Origin: Chionoecetes opilio
Lineage: Eukaryota > Arthropoda > Malacostraca > Decapoda > Majidae
DNA length: 64,000 nucleotides
Reading direction: 5' to 3'
Assembly (NCBI GenBank): GCA_016584305.1
Contig: JACEEZ010011781.1
Span: forward strand, 565,001 to 629,000
Below are positions 32,256 to 43,000 of this stretch, one piece after another (position 1 is the first letter of the stretch; each line of letters starts with the position of its first letter). The notes under the pieces are model-generated. The model was not told the origin of the DNA. It did no database searches and saw only the letters and a program-made list of their open reading frames with translations. The position numbers were made by a program, and so were the translations under genes.

Positions 32256-33140
32256 AACACTTGACAAATGCGGGCGGTTACTGTCGCCCTTGAGCAAGGG
32301 GATGGGGGTGTGTGGTGTGTGAGGTCCCAGCATTACCCAAAGATCGGTAAAAATGAGCTTCAACCTTGCACCGGGAGGATGAAACTAGCGATCATGAGTC
32401 CGACACGCGTGGGCAAGACCATGGGTGAATGACACACACACACACACACACACACAGGCAGGCAGGCAGACAGATCACGCCAATTAATAACACACTCGTG
32501 CTCTAACCCTCCCTATCCCTCCCCTATCCCCCCTCTCCCCCCAACGAAGATGTACTGGTGTGAGTTATCTAGTTTCCAGAAGGCAATTCAACTCCATAAA
32601 CTTTGGCTTATATACTCCATTCCGTCTTCGCTAACTTAGACGTCCGTAAATGACTCGGTGAAAGAAACAACACGATACAACTTTTAGATGATTCGGAATA
32701 TCTTGATTGAACATAGGTGTTCATAGAGTGTTTCAAGAAATATATACACGTAATGGAAGATTTATTTATTTCGTGAATGCTTCGTAATGCATCACAGAGA
32801 TCACTAACCTCACAAATCGTATGGTTTATGTGTAATCTCTATTAGAAAACTATATGAAATCAACAAAAAACCTAGATATTCAAAGTTTTCGAGAGTAATC
32901 ATCAATTGAATCGCGGCTTGGAGCTTTAGAGATGACTTGGAACTTCAGAGATCCCATGACGTCACCGCCTCAGTCTCAAGGTCGCCACGGGGAGAGACAG
33001 ACACTTCGCCGCGCTGTGGACTATAATTATATTTACTGATTTATTAGTGAATCGTGTGATATACGTGGGTGACCAAAACTGTGTAGGGAGTGAGGTACAG
33101 TCTTGGTGTTGGTGTGGGAGGCTTCTGTCCCGTCTTTAGG
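32256..33140. other. Unique sequence with a short (AC)n run and a CRE palindrome
   Basis: An AC run lies near 32432-32456. TGACGTCA at 32957-32964 is a perfect CRE/ATF palindrome in a locally GC-richer stretch (GTCACCGCCTCAG, GGTCGCCACGGGG). No gene was recognised next to it, so a regulatory role is only a possibility. Confidence 0.4.
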
Positions 33141-33144
33141 TACA

Positions 33145-33885
33145 GTTAAGAACAAAAGAACAAGAAAATAAGGAAGCTACAAGAGGCTGGGAGACCTACA
33201 CGTGGTAGTTCCTGTTACTTAACACTACCTACATCCACCTTTCATTCCCATCCATGACACTGTCTAGCCTCCTTTTAAAGCTATACCTATACAGTTGTGG
33301 CCTCTTTACTGGTACTGAAGAACATAAGTACATAAGAAAGTAAGGAAGCTACAAGAGGCTGTGAACTACAGTGTAGTTCCTGTTATTAACACTACCTAAA
33401 CTGTCATCCATGCATAACACGTCTAGTTTTTAGAGTCTTACATGTGCCTCTTTATGGTACTAAGAACAAAGAACAAGAAATAAGGAAGCTACAAGAGGCT
33501 GTGGAGACCTACACGTGGTAGTTCCTGTTACTTAACACTACCTACATCCACCTTTCATTCCCATCCATACACTGTCTAGCCTCCTTTTAAAGCTATACCT
33601 ATACAGTTGTGACCTCTTTACTGGCACTGAAGAACATAAGTACATAAGAAAATAAGGAAGCTACAAGAGGCCATGAGACCTATATGTGGTAGTTCCTGTT
33701 ACTTAACACTACCTACATCCACCTTTCATTCCCATCCATAACACTGTCTAGCCTCCTTTTAAAGCTATACCTATACAGTTGTGGCCTCTTTACTGGCACT
33801 GAAGAACATAAGAACATAAGAAAATAAGGAAGCTACAAGAGGCTGTGAGACTTACATGTGGTAGTTCCTGGCACTTAGTTGTAGC
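33145..33885 (-). repeat. Tandem array of a LINE 3-prime tail, five copies
   Basis: AAGGAAGCTACAAGAGGCT recurs near 33170, 33343, 33483, 33655 and 33827. Each is followed by CACGTGGTAGTTCCTGTTAC, CTACCTACATCCACCTTTCA and CTGTCTAGCCTCCTTTTAAAG. This is the reverse complement of the LINE terminus at 56600-56890. Units are about 172 bp, one shortened to 140. Confidence 0.9.
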
Positions 33886-34160
33886 ATTGACGAATTACAT
33901 ACACGCTGGGTGTGTATGTGGACAGTACAGTATCCGTGGCAGCCAGTGACTAATGTTTACTTGACGACAGACACATAGTTACCAGTTATCCATAGTGTCC
34001 AGCCCGCAGTGTGTGTCAGTATACGGTGGTGACGTTATACCGTAACCTGTGTGTCTTGCTAAACATCTCCGTGAGTCCAGCTCGTCGCTATTGAAGGTTA
34101 GTAGTCAGTGTAGATGTGAATATAAGGTGTTTTATAATTAAGAATAATGATCTTTCATGC
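33886..34160 (+). other. Unique block with a donor-like site
   Basis: Non-repetitive, moderately GC sequence ending CTCGTCGCTATTGAAG then GTTAGTAGTC, which resembles a 5-prime UTR exon with a splice donor. There is no open frame or initiator strong enough to call a gene. Confidence 0.25.

Positions 34161-34163
<3 letters not shown>

Positions 34164-34255
<92 letters not shown>
34164..34255. repeat. (CT)n microsatellite
   Basis: A pure CT run followed by a short C run. Confidence 0.97.
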
Positions 34256-34258
<3 letters not shown>

Positions 34259-34685
34259 CCCCCCTTCGTCTTTCTCTCTGTCTCTCTCTAGAAGATGAAG
34301 TGAGAATGTAACTCATGTGTTTGAGAGAGAGAGATAAAGAGAGAAATAAAGAAGAGAGTTATACCACAAAAATAAATATACCACAGTTAGAACGTAAAGA
34401 ACCATAGAACCATAGTAATAATACGAACCATATAAGGTGTTTTATTTGACCATAGTAAGTGTTTGGTGGTGGTTTTGAATATAGTAAGGACGTATTCATG
34501 AAGTAAGTAGCTACTGTAGTAGAAACGCAATATTTCACACCTTAATGCTCGTGTCTTCTTTCTTGAGTGACAGCAATAAGAGATAATGCAATAATACACA
34601 TAGATAGATAGATATATAGATAGGTAGATACATATATAATAATAGTATAACATAATGAGGTAATACAATACGATAAGAGATACTG

Positions 34686-34890
34686 ATTGGAGAAGGGTGG
34701 GCGTGAGGAGGTGTCCTGGGTGTGGGTGGCAAGGTGGGGCGCCCATAAGCCAGTGGGTGGGCGGATGTGGAGGGGTGGAGGCAGGGTGAGGTGACGGGCG
34801 GGGCGGGCGGGGCGTTGCGGGAGTGTGGGTGGGTGGGGAGGGCGGGGATGGGGCGTAGTGGGGTTGGGTGGGTGGGCAGTGTAGTCAAGT
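34686..34890 (+). other. G-rich tract, possible G-quadruplex region
   Basis: Repeated GGGTGGG, GGGCGGGGCGGG and GGGTGGGTGGGG on the + strand give many possible four-run G-quadruplex arrangements. The Pro-rich open frames on the - strand are compositional. 34260-34685 before it is AT-rich with ATAG repeats near 34590. Confidence 0.6.
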
Positions 34891-34921
34891 GGCCCTGCGT
34901 TACGTTGCCATGACATACACG

Positions 34922-35434
34922 CGAAACTGGTATTATTTTACACTAGGACCGAAATTCCCTACACAATTGGGAGTGTGATTTCTGTTCCCCTTATTGGATT
35001 CTAGGAAACATTCTCTCAATGAGCTTTCGTCGCAAATCATTACTTTTGGAGATATGACTTTGTAGGGAGGCGAGAGACAAGTGTTTAAGTGTGCCTCACT
35101 CTTCTTCCTCTTGTGACCTGCATCGCCTCTGGTTTTCCCTTGCCGCAGACACTTTTAATACAGATTTGGCTTTAGTTAGGAGGTTAAAGCGTGGGATTAG
35201 GTTAGGTTAAGTTTGGTGGTTAGCGAGTCAAAAGATGGAGGTTAGGTTAGTTTAATTTTCATATCTCATATACACTCCTTCCTATTAAAAACATCTTATA
35301 TCTCTGAAAGTAGTGGTTTGCGACGGAAGCTCATAGAGAGAATGTTTCTTAGAATCCAATAAGGTGAACAGAAACCACACTCCTAATTGTGTAGAAAAGT
35401 TCGATCCTAGTGTAAAAATTTACAGCGAAACGCA
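34922..35434. mobile_element. Fold-back element with about 140-bp inverted arms
   Basis: The left arm has TTTTACACTAGGACCG, TTCCCTACACAATTGGGAGT, TTGGATTCTAGGAAACATTC and GCTTTCGTCGCAAATCATTA. The right arm from about 35282 is its inverted copy, ending CTAGTGTAAAAATTTACAGC. The middle includes GTGCCTCACTCTTCTTCC. Partial relatives lie at 4120-4285 and near 36410-36570. Confidence 0.85.
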
Positions 35435-35499
35435 AATACACAAAATAAGACAAGGAATTAAGATCCCAGGTGAAATAGACAAGAGAGTTGACAAGATTG

Positions 35500-35723
35500 T
35501 AAACTAATGGTGCGTCCACACTGGCAACTAAATACAACATAAAAAGCAACAAGTAGTGAGGTCGGTAATGATACAAAGTTGTAGACATGTTGGTGGTGCT
35601 GCTATGTAGGCGATATGTTGGTAACACCGGTGTGGACGAGTCAATGTTGGGAGAGATATCTGGACAGACACACAGACACACCAACAGCGACGGCTGGTTC
35701 ACTCGTTGTACTTGGACAAAACC
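35500..35723. other. Possible transposon end with inverted GTCCACAC motifs
   Basis: GGTGCGTCCACACTGGCAAC (from about 35508) and GTAACACCGGTGTGGACGAG (from about 35621) form an imperfect inverted repeat next to the MADF pseudogene, so they may be remains of a small element or of the transposon that carried that gene. Confidence 0.4.
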
Positions 35724-36042
35724 ATGGAGTGGACGAGAGAACAGTCGGTACAATTGATAGTGTTACCGCGGACACCCTTTACTCTGGGATCCCACCCATA
35801 TACTTTATAAACATAGATTTAAGAGGGCCGATGCGTGGCGCGAGATCGCAGAAATTATGAAGGTGGAGAAAATGAGGCAGAAATATGAATAAAAAAACTA
35901 TTGCACAGTTCAGATATGAACTTGAAGAAAACAAATTAAGAGAAAATTTGGCAATGGAGCTAATGATGCGTACACGAGCCAGTGGTTCGCATTCAACAGC
36001 ATGATTTCTGGCAGACAAACATACGCCACACAGGACATATGA
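35724..36042 (+). pseudogene. MADF-domain protein fragment, frameshifted
   Basis: ATG 35724 opens MEWTREQSVQLIV. After a one-base slip at about 35763 the frame carrying YRGHPLLWDPTHILYKHRFK and RADAWREIAEIMKVEKMRQK continues to a stop at 35890. After at least one more slip, KRKFGNGANDAYTSQWFAFN then SMISGRQTYATQDI runs to a stop at 36040. His-Pro-Leu-Leu-Trp-Asp, Ala-Trp-x-Glu-Ile-Ala and Trp-Phe-Ala-Phe-x-Ser-Met in this order are the hallmarks of a MADF (Myb/SANT-like) DNA-binding domain. Such proteins occur as insect-type transcription factors and as second ORFs of Harbinger-like transposons. Two or more frameshifts make it a pseudogene, unless sequencing errors are responsible. Confidence 0.82.
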
Positions 36043-36082
36043 CGCTGGATTTCAGGTAAGATAATATGTAGCTATATCATTG

Positions 36083-36294
36083 TAGGGGGAGCGGGGCAGG
36101 TTGCATCGAGGGTAGGTTGCATCATTGCCTCTAACTCGCATTAACTTTTTTTATTATTATTATTGTTGTAGTTGTAGTAGTAGTAGTTTATAGTAGTAGT
36201 AGTAGTAGTATTAAGACGATGTACGTGTGATAACATGCGAGTTAGAGGCAATGATGCAACCTACCCTCGATGCAACCTGCCCCGCTCTTCCCTA
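36083..36294. mobile_element. Hairpin MITE with about 57-bp inverted arms
   Basis: TAGGGGGAGCGGGGCAGGTT, GCATCGAGGGTAGG and TTGCATCATTGCCTCTAACT are matched in reverse at the right end (AGTTAGAGGCAATGATGCAA to GCCCCGCTCTTCCCTA). The loop holds TTA and TAG microsatellites. No TSD longer than TA or CTA is evident. Confidence 0.9.
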
Positions 36295-36379
36295 CTAGTT
36301 ATTATATTTTGTCCCATATACAGTACATTATTGCTATATAATAAGAACGGTCTCGCCCAGGCTTTACGTCGGCGTCTCC

Positions 36380-37010
36380 TCCGATGCAGGGTCATATAGT
36401 AATAACCTTACCTACGTACCTTAATGGAATCTGGGAAACTTTCTATGAGCTTCCATCGCAAATCAATACTTTGAGATATGACATGTTTATAGGGAGGAGA
36501 GTGACAAGTATTTACGTGCGCCTCACTCTTCATGTTGTGACTTGCATCGCCTCTGTTTTTCTCCTTTCCCGCGCGTAGTAGTGGTGATGTCGGCTCCGTT
36601 GCCTGAATAAACCCAACTATATATAAATGGTCGTGCCTTCGTTATAGTCTGATGGGGGGAGGGAGGGAGGATGGAATGCGAGGTAATGTTAGGGAGATGG
36701 AAGGGCAACATTAAAGGATTCAATGGGAAAAGAGGTAAGAAGGGAAGAAAGAAACGGAAGAGAAGAGAAGAGAAGGGAAAATAACCTATACGTAACGTGA
36801 TTGAAAAAAATGGTAAAGTAATTAAAACTCATAATTTCGTATTCCTTTAGGCTCCCAAAGATTGATCACACAAAGGACCTCAGTACGTGATAAGTCCTGG
36901 CCAAAATAAAGTAAGAAATGTTGAACACTTAAGTATAAATGTTTGAGCGCCAAAACAGACATTTAGGTAAAATACCATTGAGTAGTACACTTGAAGGTTT
37001 TGTGTTTGTG
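36380..37010. other. Mixed repeat fragments before the big minisatellite
   Basis: About 36410-36570 resembles the fold-back element at 34.9 kb (GAATCTGGGAAACTTTC, GCTTCCATCGCAAATCA). About 36660-36800 (GGGAGATGGAAGGGCAACAT, AAAGAGGTAAGAAGGGA) is duplicated at 49369-49525. No genes. Confidence 0.65.
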
Positions 37011-37014
37011 TTTT

Positions 37015-40000
37015 TTTTAGTGTCGTTGTTGTGTTTTTGAGTGCCGGTGTTGTGTTTTTGAGTGCCGTTGTTGTGTTTTTGAGTGCCGGGTTTTTGTCGT
37101 TTTTGAGTGCCGTGTGTGTTTTGATGCGTTTTGGAGTGCCGTTGTTGTGTTTTGAGTGCCGGTGTTGTGTTTTTGAGTGCCGTTGTTGTGTTTTTGAGTG
37201 CCGGTTGTTGTGTTTTTGGAGTGCGTTGTGTGTTTTTGAGTGTCCGTTGTTGTTTTTGAGTGCCGTTGTGTGTTTTTGAGTGCCGTGTTGTGTTTTTGAG
37301 TGCCGTTGTTGTGTTTTTGAGTGCCGTTGTGTGTTTTTGAGTGCGTTGTTGTGTTTTTGAGTGCCGTTGTTTGTTTTTGAGTGCCGTTGTGTGTTTTTTG
37401 AGTGCCGTTGTTGTGTTTTTGAGTGCCGTGTTGTGTTTTTGAGTGCGTTGTTGTGTTTTTGAGTGCCGTTGTTGTGTTTTTGAGTGCCGTTGTTGTGTTT
37501 TTGAGGCCGTTGTTGTGTTTTTGAGTGCCGTTGTTGTGTTTTGAGTGCCGTTGTTGTGTTTTTGAGTGCCGTTGTTGTGTTTTTGAGTGCCGTTGTTGTG
37601 TTTTTGAGTGCTTTGTTGTGTTTTTGAGTGCCGTTGTGTGTTTTTGAGTGCCGTTGTTGTGTTTTTGAGTGCCGTTGTTGTGTTTTTGAGTGCCGTTGTG
37701 TGTTTTTGAGTGCCGTTGTTGTGTTTTTGAGTGCCGTTTGTTGTGTTTTGAGTGCCGTGTTGTGTTTTTGAGTGCCGTGTTGTGTTTTTGAGTGCCGTTG
37801 CTGGTGTTTTTGAGTGCCGTTGTTGTGTTTTTGAGTGCCGTGTTTTGTGTTTTTGAGTGCCGTTGTTGTGTTTTTGAGTGCCGTTGTGTGTTTTTGAGTG
37901 CCGTTGTGGTGTTTTTGAGTGCGTTGTTGTGTTTTTTGAGTGCCGTTGTGGTGTTTTTGAGTGCCGTGTTTTGTGTTTTTGAGTGCCGTTGTGGTGTTTT
38001 TGAGTGCCGTTGTTGGTGTTTTGAGTGCCGTTGTTTGTGTTTTTGAGTGCCGTTGTGTGTTTTTTGAGTGCCGTTTTTGGTGTTTTTGAGTGCCGTTGTT
38101 GTGTTTTTGAGTGCCGTTGTGTGTGTTTTTGAGTGCCGTTGTTGTGTTTTTGAGTGCCGTTGTTGTGTTTTTGAGTGTGTTGTTGTGTTTTTGAGTGCCG
38201 TTGTTGTGTTTTTTTTGAGTGCCGTTGTTTGTTTTTGAGTGCCGTTTGTGGTGTTTTTGAGTGCCGTTGTTGTGTTTTTGAGTGCCGTTGTTGTGTTTTT
38301 GAGTGCCGTTGTTGTGGTTTTTGAGTGCCGTTGTTGTGTTTTTGAGTGCCGTTGTGGTGTTTTTGAGTGCCGTGTTGTGTTTTGAGTGCCGTTGTGGTTT
38401 TTTTTGAGTGCGTTGTGGTGTTTTTGAGTGCCGTTGTGGTGTTTTGAGTGCCGTTGTGGTGTTTTGAGTGCCGTTGTTGTGTTTTTGAGTGCCGTTGTGT
38501 GTTTTGAGTGCCGTTGTGTGTTTTTGAGTGCCGTTGTTGTGTGTTTTTGAGTGCCGTTGTGGTGTTTTTGAGTGCCGTTGTTGTGTTTTTGAGTGCGTTG
38601 TTGTGTTTTTGAGTGCCGGTGTTGGTTTTTGAGTGCCGTGTTGTGTTTTTGAGTGCCGTGTGGTGTTTTTGAGTGCCGTTGTTGTTTTTTTGAGTGCCGT
38701 TGTGGTGTGTTTTGAGTGCCGTTTGTGTGTTTTTGAGTGCCGTTGTTGTGTTTTTGAATGCCGTGTTGTGTTTTTTGAGTGCCGTTGTGTGTTTTTGAGT
38801 GCCGTTGTGTGTGTTTTTGAGTGCCGTTGTGTGTGTGTTTTGAGTGCCGTTGTTGTGTTTTTGAGTGCCGTTGTTGTGTTTTGAGTGCCGTTGTTGTGTT
38901 TTTGAGTGCCGTTGTTGTGTTTTTGAGTGCGTTGTTGTGTTTTTGAGTGCCGTTGTGTGTTTTTGAGTGCCGGTGTTGTGTTTTTGAGTGCGTTGTTGTG
39001 TTTTTGAGTGCGTTGTTGTGTTTTTGTTTTGAGTGCCGTTGTTGTGTTTTTGAGTGCCGTTGTTGTGTTTTTGAGTGCCGTTGTTGTGTTTTTGAGTGTC
39101 GTTGTTGTGTTTTTGAGTGCCGTTGTTGTGTTTTTGAGTGTCGTTGTTGTGTTTTTGAGTGCCGTTGTTGTGTTTTTGAGTGTCGTTGTTGTGTTTTTTG
39201 AGTGTCGTTGTTGTGTTTTTGAGTGCCGTTGTGGTGTTTTGAGTGGTTTTGTTTTTGAGTGCCGTTGTTGTGTTTTTGAGTGCCGTTGTTGTGTTTTGAG
39301 TGCCGTTGTTGTGTTTTTTGAGTGCCGTGTTGTGTTTTTTTGAGTGCCGTGTTGTGTTTTTGAGTGCCGTTGTGGTGTTTTTGAGTGCCGTTGTGGTGTT
39401 TTTGAGTGCCGTTGTTGTGTTTTTGAGTGCCGTTGTTGTGTTTTTGAGTGCCGTTGTTGTGTTTTGAGTGCCGTTGTTGTGTTTTTGAGTGCCGTGTTGT
39501 GTTTTTGAGTGCCGTTGTTGTGTTTTTGAGTGCCGTTGTTGTGTTTTTGAGTGCCGTTGTTGTGTGTTTTGAGTGCCTTTGTTGGTGTTTTTGAGTGCCG
39601 TGTTGGTTTGTTTTTGAGTGCCGTTGTTGTGGTTTTTTTTTTGAGTGCCGTTGTTGTGTTTTTGAGTGCCGTTGTTGTTTTTTGAGTGCCGTTGTTGTGT
39701 TTTTGAGTGCCGTTGTTGTGTTTTGAGTGCCGTTGTTGTGTTTTTGAGTGCCGTTGTTGTGTTTTGAGTGCCGTTGTTGTGTTTTGAGTGCCGTTGTTGT
39801 GTTTTTGAGTGCCGTTGTGTGTTTTGAGTGCCGTTGTTGTTTTTGAGTGCCGTTGTTGTGTTTTTGAGTGCCGTTGTTGTGTTTTTGAGTGCGTTGTTGT
39901 GTTTTTGAGTGCAGTTGTTGTGTTTTTGAGTGCCGTTTGTTGTGTTTTGAGTGCCGTTGTTGTGTTTTTGAGTGCCGTTGTGGTTTTTTTTGAGTGCCGT

Positions 40001-43000
40001 TGTTGTGTTTTGAGTGTCGTTTGTGTTTTTGAGTGCGTGTTTGTTTTTGAAGTGCCGTTGTTGTGTTTTTGAGTGTCGTGTTGTTTTTTTTGAGTGCCGT
40101 TGTTGTGTTTTGAGTGCCGTTGTTGTGTTTTTGAGTGCCGGTGTTTGTGTTTTTGAGTGCCGTTGTGTGTTTTTGAGTGCCGTTGTTGTGTTTTGAGTGC
40201 CGTGTGTTGTGTGTTTTTGAGTGTCGTTGTTGTTTTTTTGAGTGCCGGTGTTGTGTTTTTGAGTTCCGTTGTTGTGTTTTTGAGTGCCGTTGTGTGTGTT
40301 TTTGGAGTGCCGTTGTTGTGTTTTTGAGTGCCGTTGTTGTGTTTTTGAGTGCCGTTGTGTGTTTTTGAGTGCCGTTGTTGTGTTTTTGAGTGCCGATGTT
40401 GTGTTTTTTTGAGTGCCGTTGTTGTGTTTTTGAGTGTCGTTGTTGTGTTTTTGAGTGCCGGTGTTGTGTTTTTTGAGTGCCGTTGTTGTGTTTTTGAGTG
40501 CCGTTGTGGTGTTTTTGAGTGCCGTTGTGGTGTTTTTTGAGTGCGTTGTTGTGTTTTTGAGTGCCGTTGTTGTGTTTTTGAGTGCCGTTTGTGTGTTTTT
40601 GAGTGTCGTTGTTGTGTTTTTGAGTGCCGTGTGGTTTTGTTTTTTTTTGAGTGCGTTGTGGTGTTTTGAGTGCCGTTGTTGTTTTTTTTGAGTGCCGTGT
40701 TGTGTTTTTGAGTGCCGTTGTTGTGTTTTTGAGTGCCGTTGTTGTGTTTTTGAGTGCCGTTGTTTTTTTTAGTGCCGTTGTTTTTTTGGTTTTTGATGCC
40801 GGTTTTGTGTTTTTGAGTGCTTTGTTGGTTTTTGAGTGCCGTTGTTGTGTTTTTGAGTGCCGTTGTTGTGTTTGTTGTGCGTTGTTGTGTTTTGAGTGCC
40901 GGTGTTGTGTTTTTGAGTGCCGTTGTGTGTTTTTGAGTGCCGTTGTGGTGTTTTGAGTGCCGTTGTTGTGTTTTTGAGTGCCGGTGTTGTGTTTTTGAGT
41001 GCAGTTGTTGTGTTTTGAGTGCCGTTGTTATGTTTTTGAGTGCCGTTGTTGTGTTTTTGAGTGCCGTTGTGTTTTTGAGTACGGTGTTGGTTTTTGAGTG
41101 CCGTTGTTGTGTTTTTGAGTGCCGTTGTGTGTTTTTGAGTGCCGTTGGGTGTTTTTGAGTGCCGTTGTTGTGTTTTTGAGTGCCGTTGTTGTGTTTTTGA
41201 GTGCCGTTGTTGTGTTTTTGAGGCCGTTGTTGTGTTTTTGAGTGCGTTGTTGTGTTTTTGAGTGCCGTTGTTGTGTTTTGAGTGCGTTGTGTGTTTTTGA
41301 GTGCCGTTGTGTTTTTGAGTGTCGTTGTTGTGTTTTGAGTGCCGTTGTTGTGTTTTTGAGTGCCGTTGTTGTGTTTTTGAGTGCCGTTGTTGTGTTTTGA
41401 GTGCCGTTGTTGTGTTTTTGAGTGCCGTTGGGTTGTGTTTTTGAGTGCCGTTGTGTGTTGTTTTTGAGTGCCGGTTGGTTGTGTTTTGAGTGCCGTTGTT
41501 GGTTTTTGAGTGCCGTGTGGTGTTTGTGGTGCCGTTGTTGTGTTTTGAGTGCCGTGTGGTGTTTTTGAGTGCCGTTTGTGGTGTTTTTGAGGCCGTTGTG
41601 GTGTTTTTGAGTGCCGTTGTGGTGTTTTTGAGTGCCGTTGTTGTGTTTTTGAGGCCGTTGTGTGTGTTTTGAGTGCCGTTGTGGTGTTTTTGAGTGCCGT
41701 TGTGGTGTTTTTGAGTGCCGTTGTGGTGTTTTTGAGTGCCGTGTTGTGTTTTTGAGTGCCGTTTGTTGTGTTTTGAGTGCCGGTGTTGTGTTTTTGAGTG
41801 CCGTTGTGGTGTTTTTGAGTGCCGGTGTGGTGTTTTGAGTGCGTGTTGTGTTTTGAGTGCCGTTGTGGTGTTTTTGAGTGCCGTTGTTGTGTTTTTTGAG
41901 TGCGTTGTTGTGTTTTTGAATGCCGTTGTTGTGTTTTTGAGTGCCGTTGTGGTGTTTTTGAGTGCCGTTGTTGTGTTTTTGAGTGCCGTTGTGGTGTGTT
42001 TTTGAGTGCCGTTGTTGTGTTTTTGAGTGCCGTGTTGTGTTTTTGAATGCCGTTGTTGTGTTTTTGAGTGCCGTTGTGGTGTTTTGAGTGCCGTTGTAGT
42101 GTTTTTTTGAGTGCCGTTGTGGTGTTTTTGAGTGCCGGTGTTGTGTTTTGAGTGCCGTTGTTGTGTTTTTGAGTGCCGTTGTTGTGTTTTTGAGTGCCGT
42201 TGTTGTGTTTTTGAGTGCCGTGTTGTGTTTTGAGTGCCGTTGTTGTGTTTTTGAGTGTCGGTGTTGTGTTTTTTGAGTGCCGTTGTTGTGTTTTTGAGTG
42301 TCGTTGTTGTGTTTTTGAGTGCCGTTGTTGTGTTTTTGAGTGTCGTTGTTGTGTTTTTGAGTGTCGTTGTTGTGTTTTGAGTGCCGTTGTGGTGTTTTTG
42401 AGTGCCGTTGTTGTGTTTTGAGTGCCGTTGTTGTGTTTTTGAGTGCCGTTGTTGTGTTTTTGAGTGTCGTTGTTGTGTTTTTGAGTGCCTGTGTTGTGTT
42501 TTTGAGTGCCGTTGTTGTGTTTTTGAGTGCCGTTGTGGTGTTTTTGAGTGCCGTTGTTGTGTTTTTGAGTGCCGTTGTTGTGTTTTTGAGTGCCGTTGTT
42601 GTGTTTTTGAGTGCCGTTGTTGTGTTTTTGAGTGCCGTTGTTGTGTTTTTGAGTGCCGTTGTTGTGTTTTTGAGTGCCGTTGTTGTGTTTTTGAGTGCCG
42701 TTGTGTTTTTGAGTGCCGTGTTGTGTTTTTGAGTGCCGTTGTTGTGTTTTGAGTGCCGTTGTTGTGTTTTGAGTGCCGTTGTTGTGTTTTTGAGTGCCGT
42801 TGTTGTTTTTGAGTGCCGTTATGTGTTTTTGAGTGCCGTTGTTGTGTTTTTGAGTGCCGTTGTTGTGTTTTTGAGTGCCGTTGTTGTGTTTTTGAGTGTC
42901 GTTTGGGGTGTTTTTGAGTGCCGTTTTTGTGTTTTTGAGTGCCGTTGTTGTGTTTTGAGTGCCGTTGTAGTGTTTTTGAGTGCCGTTGTTGTGTTTTTGA

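Noticed and set aside
31473..32363. 296-codon His/Thr/Tyr-rich frame on the - strand
   Set aside because: Produced by the G/T-rich minisatellite; no start context, introns or family resemblance.
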